A stretch of 33,280 nt of DNA from JAKLFA01 sp038222225 (GCA_038222225.1 JBBRHV010000021.1:1-33280); one strand, 5' to 3'; positions 26,097-33,110 are shown, counted from the stretch's first letter. Notes: a model not told the origin generated them from the sequence alone. Translations and numbers: made by a program.

Positions 26097-26486
26097 TTAT
26101 GCGCCTTCCCGAATTTTAGCCGCGACGGCAGCCAGCTCTTCCTGCGCGGCCTCTTTGGCGTTGGCAAAATTCAGATCCCGGATCGCCTCAAACGGAACCA
26201 AATGGATATGCGTGTGCGGCACCTCTAAACCGCAGATCATCACTCCGATCCGTTTGCAGGAAACTTTGGATTCGATGCGCCGGGCAACTTTTTTTGCAAA
26301 TACCATCAGTTTAGACAGTTCATCGTCCTCCATCGAAAAAATATAATTGATTTCCTTTTTAGGAATGACCAGCGCATGCCCCTCATGAATGGGGCGAATA
26401 TCTAAAAACGCCAAATGCTTGTCATCTTCCGCGATTTTATGGCACGGGATTTCCCCGCTGATAATTTTTGTGAAAAGCGTGGGCAT
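26097..26486 (-). CDS. HIT-family (histidine triad) nucleotide hydrolase
   Basis: A 129-residue HIT protein. It starts 'TLFTKIISGEIPCHKIAEDD', shows 'IRPIHEGHALVIPKK', and ends its core with the triad H91-x-H93-x-H95 in 'VPHTHIHLVP'. Members such as HinT hydrolyse nucleoside phosphoramidates and adenylylated compounds in the cytoplasm. It follows the cvpA-like gene by 15 bases and closes the leftward run that starts with the ParA-CBM48 cluster. The precise substrate cannot be predicted. Confidence 0.95.
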   Translation of the reverse strand: MPTLFTKIISGEIPCHKIAEDDKHLAFLDIRPIHEGHALVIPKKEINYIFSMEDDELSKLMVFAKKVARRIESKVSCKRIGVMICGLEVPHTHIHLVPFEAIRDLNFANAKEAAQEELAAVAAKIREGA

Positions 26487-26501
26487 GTTCCTTCTCCTTG
26501 T

Positions 26502-27287
26502 TTATTGATCATCGGAGGGCTGTTTCAACATATCCTCCGCCGGCAACCCTGCGGGTGCCATCTGGATCAGCCGGTTATAAAACGAAAAAAAATCTTTCAT
26601 CACTTGCGGATCCTGCAGGATTTCTTTTACCCGTTTGTCCTCCATGATCCCCATCACCTGCCCGTTACGGATCCGTTCCTGAAAGGTTTCATCCTGAAAC
26701 AAAGACTGCACCTGAGGATGCTCCATCAAATTTTTAAATTCGCTCGAACTCTGCAATTTTTCCACATCAAACTGTTTGGCGGTCTCCGGATCCGAAAAAT
26801 CCAGAGTCGATGTCTGCTGGACCTTGGCTAAACGGGGAAACTGTTTCCCGACGCTGTGGCTGAAAAATATATAACTTCGCGACTCGACAATGCGGTTGCG
26901 GAACGGCTCAAATCCCGGAATTTTAAACGGAATGATCCCCACCATAAAATAAACGATGCCGATCAGAAAGGCCATCCATACACCGCTCATGCCTAAACCT
27001 AAAATGCGGCTTAAAAAAGACAGGCCAGTTTTCTCTCCCTCCTTCTTTCCTGATTTCTGGAGAATTTCAATAAGCGCCGTCAATAGAAACTTCACAACAA
27101 AAGGTCCGACCAGACTGATCACGAAAGATATGATCAGACTCTGCGTCCGCATATAATAGGCATACCCTAAATACAAACATAAAAGCCAAGATACGGGCTT
27201 GATGATCGTTCTCAAAAAACCCCGGACCCATCCCAGACCCATGGAGATCACAAGAAATGCTAAAACAATATAATCAACTGTATTCAT
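26502..27287 (-). CDS. CvpA-family membrane protein with C-terminal helical repeats
   Basis: A 261-residue protein. Residues 1-125 hold four hydrophobic helices with the CvpA pattern ('MNTVDYIVLAFLVISMGLGWVRGFLRTI', 'GLGMSGVWMAFLIGIVYFMV'). The cytoplasmic or periplasmic tail (about 165-240) repeats a helix-rich theme: 'EFKNLMEHPQVQSLFQDETF' then 'GIMEDKRVKEILQDPQVMKDF', resembling the Asp-Pro-type helical repeats of Sti1-like proteins. CvpA proteins are linked to colicin V production and envelope homeostasis, with no firm molecular role. AAGGAG lies six bases before the ATG, overlapping the 3' arm of a small hairpin (27298-27312). It stands 69 bases after the basic barrel protein. Confidence 0.85.
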   Translation of the reverse strand: MNTVDYIVLAFLVISMGLGWVRGFLRTIIKPVSWLLCLYLGYAYYMRTQSLIISFVISLVGPFVVKFLLTALIEILQKSGKKEGEKTGLSFLSRILGLGMSGVWMAFLIGIVYFMVGIIPFKIPGFEPFRNRIVESRSYIFFSHSVGKQFPRLAKVQQTSTLDFSDPETAKQFDVEKLQSSSEFKNLMEHPQVQSLFQDETFQERIRNGQVMGIMEDKRVKEILQDPQVMKDFFSFYNRLIQMAPAGLPAEDMLKQPSDDQ

Positions 27288-27356
27288 AGACCGCTCCTTG
27301 CCAGTTAGGCAATCCCGAATTCCCTTCCTTTAGAATTCGAGGATCTCCTTTGCACA

Positions 27357-27986
27357 CTAATCTTTATATACTTTATCGCCTATTTTAACGAGTTTGTCAA
27401 CTTTGAGCCCCACCAGCTGCCCATTCTTTGCAACCTTAACATCCAGGCTTTCAACCTGCAGAGAACGGACCGTTTGTTTGAAATCCGTTGAGGTTCCCTG
27501 AAAATGGATTTTATCATAGATCACCAAACCCTTGCCGGTGATCTTCAAGACACACACCTGAATTTTACTGAAATAATGCGTGACCTCTCCCACCAGAACG
27601 CCGGCGGTTTCCGATTTAGCAGCGCGCGGAGCCTTCTGCCCGGACTTCAACGTTTTTATGACGCGCTTCGCTGGCAACTTTTTCTTTACTCCGCTAACGC
27701 GGCTCGGCACGGGAACTTTTCTCTGAGAAACCTTCTTCACGGTCTTCTTTTGAAGGGGCCCTTTCTTAACGGCGGCGCCGGAAGAACGCGGCTTGACCTT
27801 TACCCGGGATTTTGCGACCGGACTCTTACGTTTTCCGCCAACAGAGGACAATTTTCTTTTCGAAAGCCCGCCGGAACGCTTGAGAGGAATTTTTCGCTTT
27901 AAAACGACGCACTTGCGCCGTTTTTGAGGTACAGACGGAGTGAATAGATTTTTAAGAGTTTTTAAAAGATGATCCACTAACGCCAT
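27357..27986 (-). CDS. Histone-H1-like basic protein with EF-Tu-domain-2-like barrel
   Basis: About 209 residues. The first ~125 are extremely rich in Lys, Arg, Ser, Pro and Val ('KRVIKTLKSGQKAPRAAK'), low-complexity and probably disordered, like bacterial histone-H1-type nucleic-acid-binding tails. The last ~80 form a beta-barrel domain ('VGEVTHYFSKIQVCVLKITG', 'LVGLKVDKLVKIGDKVYK') of the translation-factor domain-2 type also found at the C-terminus of U32 proteins. DNA or RNA binding is inferred from charge. I prefer the ATG at 27986; a TTG at 28010 is upstream. Neither has a clear ribosome-binding site. It lies in the ParA-CBM48 run, 32 bases after the small membrane protein. Confidence 0.8.
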   Translation of the reverse strand: MALVDHLLKTLKNLFTPSVPQKRRKCVVLKRKIPLKRSGGLSKRKLSSVGGKRKSPVAKSRVKVKPRSSGAAVKKGPLQKKTVKKVSQRKVPVPSRVSGVKKKLPAKRVIKTLKSGQKAPRAAKSETAGVLVGEVTHYFSKIQVCVLKITGKGLVIYDKIHFQGTSTDFKQTVRSLQVESLDVKVAKNGQLVGLKVDKLVKIGDKVYKD

Positions 27987-28018
27987 AGACGAACCAGCTG
28001 TGAGGGACAACGGACTGT

Positions 28019-28333
28019 TTAAATCGAGATCCGGTCAGCAATCTCAGTAATGACCGGCAGGACTGTTTTCTGACCGCGCAGGACATCAATGATCCCGAAA
28101 AATGATACGGCAAAAAGAATAAATTCCAGTTTTAAGAACCAGGAAAACACAATGCTCAGAATGAAGAGAGCGACCTCTCCGATAAACAGGACCAAACCCT
28201 GTTTGCTATGAAAAAGGACAAACTCGCTGTTGCGCTTAAATAAAAGCGGAAGAATGCAGAGAATGGAAAGGTACGCCAAAATACCGAAAACTTTATCGTC
28301 CGGATCCTGTTCAATAAGTTTATTCTGCGTCAT
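28019..28333 (-). CDS. Small DUF4870/Tic20-like membrane protein
   Basis: A 104-residue protein with three hydrophobic stretches (about 17-32, 48-64, 66-84). The phrase 'RNSEFVLFHSKQGLVLFIGE' resembles the conserved 'vrfHakQgl' patch of DUF4870/Tic20-like small membrane proteins, whose function is unknown. Its ATG overlaps the ParA-CBM48 stop by 14 bases, so translation is coupled and a functional link with that ATPase is likely. The family call is by eye and moderate; existence of the gene is firm. Confidence 0.82.
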   Translation of the reverse strand: MTQNKLIEQDPDDKVFGILAYLSILCILPLLFKRNSEFVLFHSKQGLVLFIGEVALFILSIVFSWFLKLEFILFAVSFFGIIDVLRGQKTVLPVITEIADRISI

Positions 28334-29423
28334 GGGCCCCCACCTCGATCAACGAATTGATATCCCCGAAAGAATTGCGTTCCTGCTCCGAATTCGCCGG
28401 ATCTTCCCGCCAACGCCCATCCACGATAAATTGATAGCGGTAGCTTCCGGGCTTCAGTGGAACCTCGACGGACCAGACGCCCTCTTCCATGGCCATACGG
28501 TATCGTTCATCCAAAGACCAGTCATTAAAACTTCCGGTGACATAGACCGAACGGGCATCCGAGGCTTCCAAGACAAAACGGGTCAACCGCTGCATCTGAC
28601 GAGCTTCATCACAAATGGTCGATTTCATGCGTTCCGAGAGCTCGGTGCCGGCCGGCATGGCATCTCCGTCATGAAACGAAATAATTTCTTTAGCCAGAGA
28701 AAAATAATCCTTGGACCCGCGGCAATATTTGTCATAGGCGACAACCGTCTTTCCCATGACCGCTGACTCTTTGAGTTTGACGTTGACATGAACGATCGTG
28801 TCAAATAAAGAACCATCAAACATTTCGCGCATCTTTGACAGCATCGAAAAAGAGTGACGCAGACGGGAATCGAACATCGTCACCAGAATCTTATAATCCA
28901 CATGATGATTCAGCCGGTCGCGGATCAAACGAACGATGTCCAGGACATGCTCGACCCCTTGCAGCGAAAAGCGACTGGTCTCAACCGGAATGTAGATCTC
29001 CTGGCTGGCGCGGATCGCGTTGATCGTCAAAAATCCCAAACTCGGCGGGCAATCGATCAGAACATAATCATACTGGTCAGCCAACGGCTCCAGGACTTCA
29101 ACCAGTTTTGTTTCGCGGCCGATCTCATCCGCCAGTTCCTGCTCAAGCGTTCCCACCAACAAGTTCGAAGGCGCGATATCAAAATTCTTTTCCACCCGCT
29201 TGATGATCTGCGTGATCCCCAGTTTGCGCGGAGCCAAACGAGAAATGACATTATACATACTGTCCTGGCTCTCGAAATTCAGGCCCAACGATGCATGCGC
29301 CTGCGGATCCAGATCGATCAGCAGCGTCTTTTTGCCGTTACGGCTCAACGACGCAGCCAGATTGATCGCGGTTGTTGTTTTTCCGCACCCACCCTTTTGA
29401 TTCCCGATCGAAATGATTTTCAT
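28320..29423 (-). CDS. ParA/MinD-type ATPase fused to an AMPK-beta/CBM48-like glycogen-binding module
   Basis: About 367 residues in two parts. Residues 1-250 are a ParA ATPase: deviant Walker A at 10-17 (KGGCGKTT, with signature Lys10), switch I around 'IDLDPQAHASLG', Walker B D124 in 'VLIDCPPSLGFLTINAI'. After a linker (about 250-280), residues 283-361 form an early-set carbohydrate module: 'VYVTGSFNDWS', 'GVWSVEVPLKPGSYRYQF', 'VDGRWREDPAN', 'INSLIEV'. By eye against AMPK-beta, sugar-contacting W100, W133 and N150 correspond to W302, W338 and N356, while K126 becomes Q331. The start at 29423 (MKIISIGNQ) fits the family; the frame runs on upstream to 29465. The stop of the membrane-protein gene is eight bases before. 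A ParA with a carbohydrate module is unusual; polysaccharide positioning is inference. Confidence 0.93.
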   Translation of the reverse strand: MKIISIGNQKGGCGKTTTAINLAASLSRNGKKTLLIDLDPQAHASLGLNFESQDSMYNVISRLAPRKLGITQIIKRVEKNFDIAPSNLLVGTLEQELADEIGRETKLVEVLEPLADQYDYVLIDCPPSLGFLTINAIRASQEIYIPVETSRFSLQGVEHVLDIVRLIRDRLNHHVDYKILVTMFDSRLRHSFSMLSKMREMFDGSLFDTIVHVNVKLKESAVMGKTVVAYDKYCRGSKDYFSLAKEIISFHDGDAMPAGTELSERMKSTICDEARQMQRLTRFVLEASDARSVYVTGSFNDWSLDERYRMAMEEGVWSVEVPLKPGSYRYQFIVDGRWREDPANSEQERNSFGDINSLIEVGAHDAE

Positions 29424-29430
29424 TGTTCTC

Positions 29431-30021
29431 TCAGCCTTTCGTTGCACTTGAAAAGCACACATCATCTATAAGTAAAATCCCTTTAAGTTTAACGGCATTC
29501 CATGATTCCAAAACGAACTGGACCTCTGAAACGCTCGACCAATCTGAAATTCCATCAAATTCCTTCAGCGGAATATTTACATTCTTCCACCGCAAACCGA
29601 TATCATCCACAAACACCGAGGCGACTTCATTGCGTTGATTGCGGATCTCCACCCGGATCGTGCCCGGCGTCCCTTCCTCAGCTCCGCGCACGGCAAATGC
29701 CAGATAGCCATAGGGACTGGCATCCATATCCGTCACCGAAAGCGAAAACGTTTTGACCTGAGGGTAAGGGTGTTCCAAGCTGTAACGGATGCGTATCGGC
29801 CCCTTATTCAAGGCATAAATAATACGCTTCTGGAACAAATCGCCCTTTTTTGTCAAAAAAGCAGTCAACCCGTAAAACGATGTCGCAAAAATTACAACCG
29901 TAATAATAATGTTCAAAAACAACCAGGCGCTGACTTCTTTTGACTTCCTTGATTTCTGCTGCTGTTTCTTCTTGCCAAGGTAAACCTGCGCCAGGTGATC
30001 ATAAATTTCATCCCTGGTCAT
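29431..30021 (-). CDS. Bitopic membrane protein with lysine-rich cytoplasmic tail and periplasmic beta-sandwich
   Basis: I do not recognise a named family. About 196 residues: a 30-residue N-terminal tail with a basic patch (GKKKQQQKSRKSK, about 16-28), one transmembrane helix (about 33-55), then a beta-rich domain (75-192) with 'YGYLAFAVRG', 'GTIRVEIRNQ', 'WKNVNIPLKEFDG' and 'KGILLIDDVCF', a pattern like galactose-binding or CBM-type jelly rolls. By the positive-inside rule the tail is cytoplasmic. It heads the run and is immediately followed by the ParA-CBM48 gene, so the basic tail is a candidate ATPase contact. I prefer the ATG at 30021; the frame also offers GTG (30027) and TTG (30033). 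No strong ribosome-binding site is visible. Confidence 0.8.
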   Translation of the reverse strand: MTRDEIYDHLAQVYLGKKKQQQKSRKSKEVSAWLFLNIIITVVIFATSFYGLTAFLTKKGDLFQKRIIYALNKGPIRIRYSLEHPYPQVKTFSLSVTDMDASPYGYLAFAVRGAEEGTPGTIRVEIRNQRNEVASVFVDDIGLRWKNVNIPLKEFDGISDWSSVSEVQFVLESWNAVKLKGILLIDDVCFSSATKG

Positions 30022-30041
30022 ACGCACATCCAATTATTTAA

Positions 30042-30068
30042 AAGGTTGAAATCAAATGATTTAACCTT
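30042..30068. repeat. Inverted repeat in the leader of the ParA-CBM48 operon
   Basis: AAGGTT-G-AAATCA (30042-30054) faces TGATTT-AACCTT (30057-30068): 12 pairs with one bulged G and a very short centre. It lies between the predicted start site (about 30085) and the first ATG, so it could be an operator or an RNA hairpin in the leader. Confidence 0.55.
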
Positions 30069-30091
30069 AGAAATGCTCTAAAGGTAAGTTT

Positions 30092-30120
30092 ATAATACCA
30101 AAGATTAATTTTAATGGAAA
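30092..30120 (-). promoter_or_regulatory. Candidate promoter of the ParA-CBM48 operon
   Basis: On the minus strand TTTCCA (30115-30120, four of six) and TATTAT (30092-30097, five of six) are separated by 17 bases. The predicted start is near 30085. The region 30034-30335 otherwise contains no gene. Confidence 0.45.
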
Positions 30121-30297
30121 ACCTTTTTTGATATTTTTTAAATAGATAGGAGTTTTTTTATCGACGAGAATAACGCGGCGCAGCGGAATTCCTCATCAAC
30201 AGCACCTTAAAAAAATAAATGAAAACTTTTTATCATCTTTGCGACGATCTGAGCCTTCCGGTCCGCTGAGAATTTGAAAAATCTTCCCACAAATCCA

Positions 30298-30326
30298 TTG
30301 ACAAAGCCGGCCCTGATTTCTAGAAT
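30298..30326 (+). promoter_or_regulatory. Strong sigma70 promoter of the plus-strand membrane gene
   Basis: A perfect TTGACA (30298-30303), a 17-base spacer and TAGAAT (30321-30326, five of six). The usual start would be A33 of this block, base 30333, only three bases before the ATG at 30336, with no Shine-Dalgarno between. The transcript is probably leaderless or nearly so. Confidence 0.75.
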
Positions 30327-30335
30327 CAAAACATC

Positions 30336-31031
30336 ATGACCATCACGCTCAAAACCCGCGCCTTGATCCGCACCCTGTGGCTTTTGCTAGCCGCCACGCT
30401 GATCCTTTATGCGCTGACCTTCTATCTTCCGTCGGTACTCAACGTCCACCCGCCCTTAGGGGAATCGTTGACGCGCAGCTTCAACATCCTGGAAGAAGGC
30501 AACCTCCCCACTTTATTCTCGACGGTATTGTTTTTCCTGGCCGCAGCGGCCGCCGCCCTCATCGCCAAAAGCCTGAAAGACGCCTACACCAGCCATTGGG
30601 CCTGTCTTGCAGCCTTGTTCATTTTCTGCGCGATCGACGAAACGGTCTGTTTTCATGAGCAGGCCTCCTTTGCCCTGCAGCAGTCCCTGGGGCTTCAAGG
30701 CGCCCTCTATTACAGCTGGTTCCTCCCAGCCGCCCTACTGGTGGCGGCGCTAACCTTTCTTTATCTGCCGGTCATCATCAAACTCCCGGCTTCCGCGCGT
30801 CTGAAGATCATCGCCGGAGGCGTCCTGTTTGTCGGCGGGGCAGTGGGCTTTGAGCCCATTCAAGGCTGGATCGTTTCAAACCAGCTGTACTTCCAAATGG
30901 AACGGCTGGCCATCTCACTGGCCAGCATCGAAGAAACCGTGGAACTTGCCGGATTGATCCTTTTTATTGACGGGGCTTTAAGCTATCTGTCTGCCGAATC
31001 TCCAGATCTCCAGATCTCCATCTCTTCTTAA
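30336..31031 (+). CDS. Polytopic membrane protein with intramembrane Asp/Glu/His residues, function unknown
   Basis: A 231-residue protein with about six hydrophobic segments (roughly 13-35, 58-80, 86-103, 125-147, 157-175, 190-217). Two acidic motifs sit in or next to helices: D101-E102-x4-H107-E108 ('FCAIDETVCFHEQ') and E199-E200-x3-E204 ('ASIEETVELAGLILF'), plus E173. Charged residues placed so suggest metal binding or catalysis in the membrane, as in several hydrolase-like membrane families, but I cannot name the family. The reading strand is markedly C- and G-rich compared with neighbours. The extreme 3' end holds two and a half copies of an 8-base repeat (from 31000). It stands alone, divergent from the ParA run and convergent with the porin. 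Confidence 0.75.
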   Translation: MTITLKTRALIRTLWLLLAATLILYALTFYLPSVLNVHPPLGESLTRSFNILEEGNLPTLFSTVLFFLAAAAAALIAKSLKDAYTSHWACLAALFIFCAIDETVCFHEQASFALQQSLGLQGALYYSWFLPAALLVAALTFLYLPVIIKLPASARLKIIAGGVLFVGGAVGFEPIQGWIVSNQLYFQMERLAISLASIEETVELAGLILFIDGALSYLSAESPDLQISISS

Positions 31032-31066
31032 ATTTAGAATCTTTTACTCACAAACAAACGGCCATT

Positions 31067-31097
31067 CCAACTTCGTAGGTTGGAACTTCGTAGGTTG
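31067..31097. repeat. Tandem 15-base direct repeat with small hairpin
   Basis: AACTTCGTAGGTTG occurs at 31069-31082 and again at 31084-31097. The first copy with its two preceding C forms CCAAC/GTTGG around a 7-base loop. It lies between the two convergent genes, just left of the shared terminator. No function is evident. Confidence 0.7.
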
Positions 31098-31111
31098 TTT
31101 AGGCTGATAAA

Positions 31112-31141
31112 AAAAGCCCCGTATTTTCATACGGGGCTTTT
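31112..31141. terminator. Bidirectional rho-independent terminator between convergent genes
   Basis: A perfect 12-base-pair stem (31112-31123 with 31130-31141) containing GCCCCGTA/TACGGGGC and a 6-base loop, flanked by A-runs on the left and T-runs on the right. It lies 28 bases past the porin stop (minus) and 80 past the plus-strand membrane gene, so it can serve both. Confidence 0.92.
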
Positions 31142-31169
31142 AAACGACATCCTTTTAATTGATTAACAA

Positions 31170-32531
31170 TTAGAAGGCAACTTTTGTACTCAACAACACC
31201 TGTGATGCAGCATTGTTGTTCTTATCATCACCCACAGTCTCAAAACGTGAACCCGGGAAAAAGACTCCCGTATTTAAACCGAACTGAACATCTTCGGTGT
31301 AATCATAGGTCAACATCAGTCCAACTTCTTGACCAAGAGTCTTTCCATCTAACTCTTGCCCTGGCGATGCGACTGCTGTTCCGGTCGGTTGCCCTAAAGT
31401 AAAATTAGCAGGCACTGCCTTTGCCAACCTCAGATAATCATAATACAGATTGGCAGTAACATCTTGAGCAGGAACCATCATCAAGTTTGCTCCTATAATG
31501 TGGCAGTTGGTCGCATTAAATAATACATTATAGATTTTGCCACCAGCCTGGTTCTCATACATCGGATCCCATGCGCTGTAACGGTCGTCACCATTTGTTC
31601 CGTTGGTATCTCCGGAATAATAAGTATAAGACGTACCCAAAACCGGCTCATACTTTTTGCTAAAGGGCAAGCTGTAGTTCGAAAGAACCTGGCCTGCATA
31701 CGCTTGACGAACAGCATTAGACCCAGCGGCATAATTCTTAACACCGGTCTGGTAAGCAACCTCACCCTGCAGGTTCCAACCGTCCAACACATTTAAGCTG
31801 GAACGGACACCTGACGTATAAACAGTATCTGCCCGTGCTTGTACGTCAGTACCAGCAGCCAAAATACTGTTATCCTGCTTATACCACATGTACCCTTCAA
31901 CCATGGTGTTTTTCTCATCATTGAACTGATAAGCAGCGTTGATACCGACGAGATCCACATTGTCCTTCTGAATTGCACCCGTGACACTATTCTGATCAAT
32001 CGCTGAATACAAGACATCGATAGTCAACGGATTATAATCAAATGTCAAACGGATGGCATCCTGTGCGGTTTGCTTAGTCAGATCAACAGCAACAGCCGCC
32101 AACCCTGAATCTCCCTGAGCGGCGTTGTTCGGCCCGGCAGAATCAATGACGAATGAATTTCCAAACGCGAAATTCTGACGACCGATGGTGACGGTTAACG
32201 GTGAATAGAGCATTTCTTTCATGGTGACATAAGCTAAGTTTAAATCAATGTCAGAAGAGACAGTATCATTACTGGCACCCCACACTCTTTCATTGATCAA
32301 ACCAACCGTGGCTGAAACTTTATCAGTCAGGTCCGCATCCACGCGCAAACGTGTCTGCATAATGAATGCGCTCTGTCTATAACTTTCAGGATTACTACTT
32401 CCAAGATCAAAATCCCGGCGATTCACATAGGTGTTCTCGATATCACCGCTGACCTTGACGTTTTGAACGCTGGCCATTGCCGGCACCGCGATCAAAGCAA
32501 CAAGAACTAACGCTAATAAAACTTTTTTCAT
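31170..32531 (-). CDS. Outer-membrane beta-barrel porin-like protein
   Basis: A 453-residue protein with a clear signal peptide (1-20, 'LLALVLVALIAVPAMA') followed by alternating beta-strand segments rich in Tyr, Asn and Gly and ending in a terminal Phe ('LLSTKVAF'), the outer-membrane insertion signature. 'SGDIENTYVNRRDFDLG' near the start and 'LRVDADLTDKVSATVGLINE' fit alginate/phosphate-porin-like barrels. It probably forms a general diffusion pore and shows that the cell has an outer membrane. GGAGGGG is seven bases from the ATG. Codon choice appears biased to a highly expressed set. It is monocistronic: a terminator follows and more than 700 bases without genes precede. Substrate is unknown. 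Confidence 0.88.
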   Translation of the reverse strand: MKKVLLALVLVALIAVPAMASVQNVKVSGDIENTYVNRRDFDLGSSNPESYRQSAFIMQTRLRVDADLTDKVSATVGLINERVWGASNDTVSSDIDLNLAYVTMKEMLYSPLTVTIGRQNFAFGNSFVIDSAGPNNAAQGDSGLAAVAVDLTKQTAQDAIRLTFDYNPLTIDVLYSAIDQNSVTGAIQKDNVDLVGINAAYQFNDEKNTMVEGYMWYKQDNSILAAGTDVQARADTVYTSGVRSSLNVLDGWNLQGEVAYQTGVKNYAAGSNAVRQAYAGQVLSNYSLPFSKKYEPVLGTSYTYYSGDTNGTNGDDRYSAWDPMYENQAGGKIYNVLFNATNCHIIGANLMMVPAQDVTANLYYDYLRLAKAVPANFTLGQPTGTAVASPGQELDGKTLGQEVGLMLTYDYTEDVQFGLNTGVFFPGSRFETVGDDKNNNAASQVLLSTKVAF

Positions 32532-32950
32532 TTTTTCCCCTCCAAAAATTAAAATTATTACTCTGATATGTTATCTATGCTTATTAATATATAGGCCTAG
32601 GTAATTACGCACAAGACCAGTGCTCGATGACCCTTGACTTAAATTTTCCCACCACCCCCTTTCGCGTCAGCTTAAGATCATCACTGGGTTAATTGGTTTT
32701 TTCAAACCGCAATATTGTCACACACTAAAGAAGGTCTGTCAAAAAAAATTTCAACTTTTTTCATGCAACCTTCACAACGCGTTTTTAAAACATTCACACG
32801 CGCTCAACCAATATTATGTCTTTATAATGAAATAACTTTCAAATGAAACAGAACCCTTAAAAAATCAACGGAGCATTTCAAAAATTGAACAGCCATTTTT
32901 AATAAACGCGCCCGTACTTATATTATTATCTGTAAGAAATATGGTTTTAA
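32532..32950. other. Gene-free upstream region of the porin
   Basis: No ORF with coding character is seen. The left end holds the porin leader and a likely promoter on the minus strand, with TTGTGC (32609-32614) and TATATT (32586-32591) spaced by 17 bases. The remainder is A/T-rich with scattered poly-A and poly-T and no convincing structured RNA. Long leaders with several promoters are common for regulated porins, but nothing here proves it. Confidence 0.5.
32586..32614 (-). promoter_or_regulatory. Candidate porin promoter
   Basis: Minus-strand TTGTGC (three of six) and TATATT (five of six) with a 17-base spacer; predicted start near 32579 gives a leader of about 48 bases. Confidence 0.35.
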
Positions 32951-32958
32951 AAATGCCC

Positions 32959-33071
32959 TCCCCGCCTCCGGTGAGGGATTCCTTCCTTCGCTAGCGCTTC
33001 AGTCGCGAACCTATGGCTTCGCCGAGGTTCTCCTCATCTCAAAGAACATGCTTTTTGGAAATGCCCAAAAG
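32959..33071. repeat. Hairpin-rich intergenic repeat, copy A
   Basis: This ~110-base unit matches copy B at 33111-33219 along its length; the longest identity I see is the 18 bases CGCTTCAGTCGCGAACCT (32995-33012 here). It contains CCTC/GAGG and GAACCT/AGGTTC hairpins and ends with AATGCCCAAAAG. Between the copies (33072-33110) lies a further hairpin, AGTTCCC/GGGAACT with inner GCC/GGC. The open frame across it has no coding character. Confidence 0.8.
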
Positions 33072-33110
33072 CGGGGAGTTCCCTTACCGCCTTCGGCTGG
33101 GGGAACTTCT

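Noticed and set aside
27316..27339. CGAATTC/GAATTCG hairpin as terminator between the basic barrel gene and cvpA
   Set aside because: The stem is A/T-rich, the loop is 10 bases and no U-tract follows on the minus strand; cvpA may simply be co-transcribed.
28230..28766. Long plus-strand open frames opposite the ParA cluster and elsewhere
   Set aside because: They are antisense shadows of well-supported minus-strand genes, with no ribosome-binding sites and Arg/His/Gln-rich nonsense composition.
31000..31023. Phase-variable repeat at the end of the plus-strand membrane gene
   Set aside because: Only about two and a half copies of an 8-base unit at the last few codons; slippage would change only a short tail.
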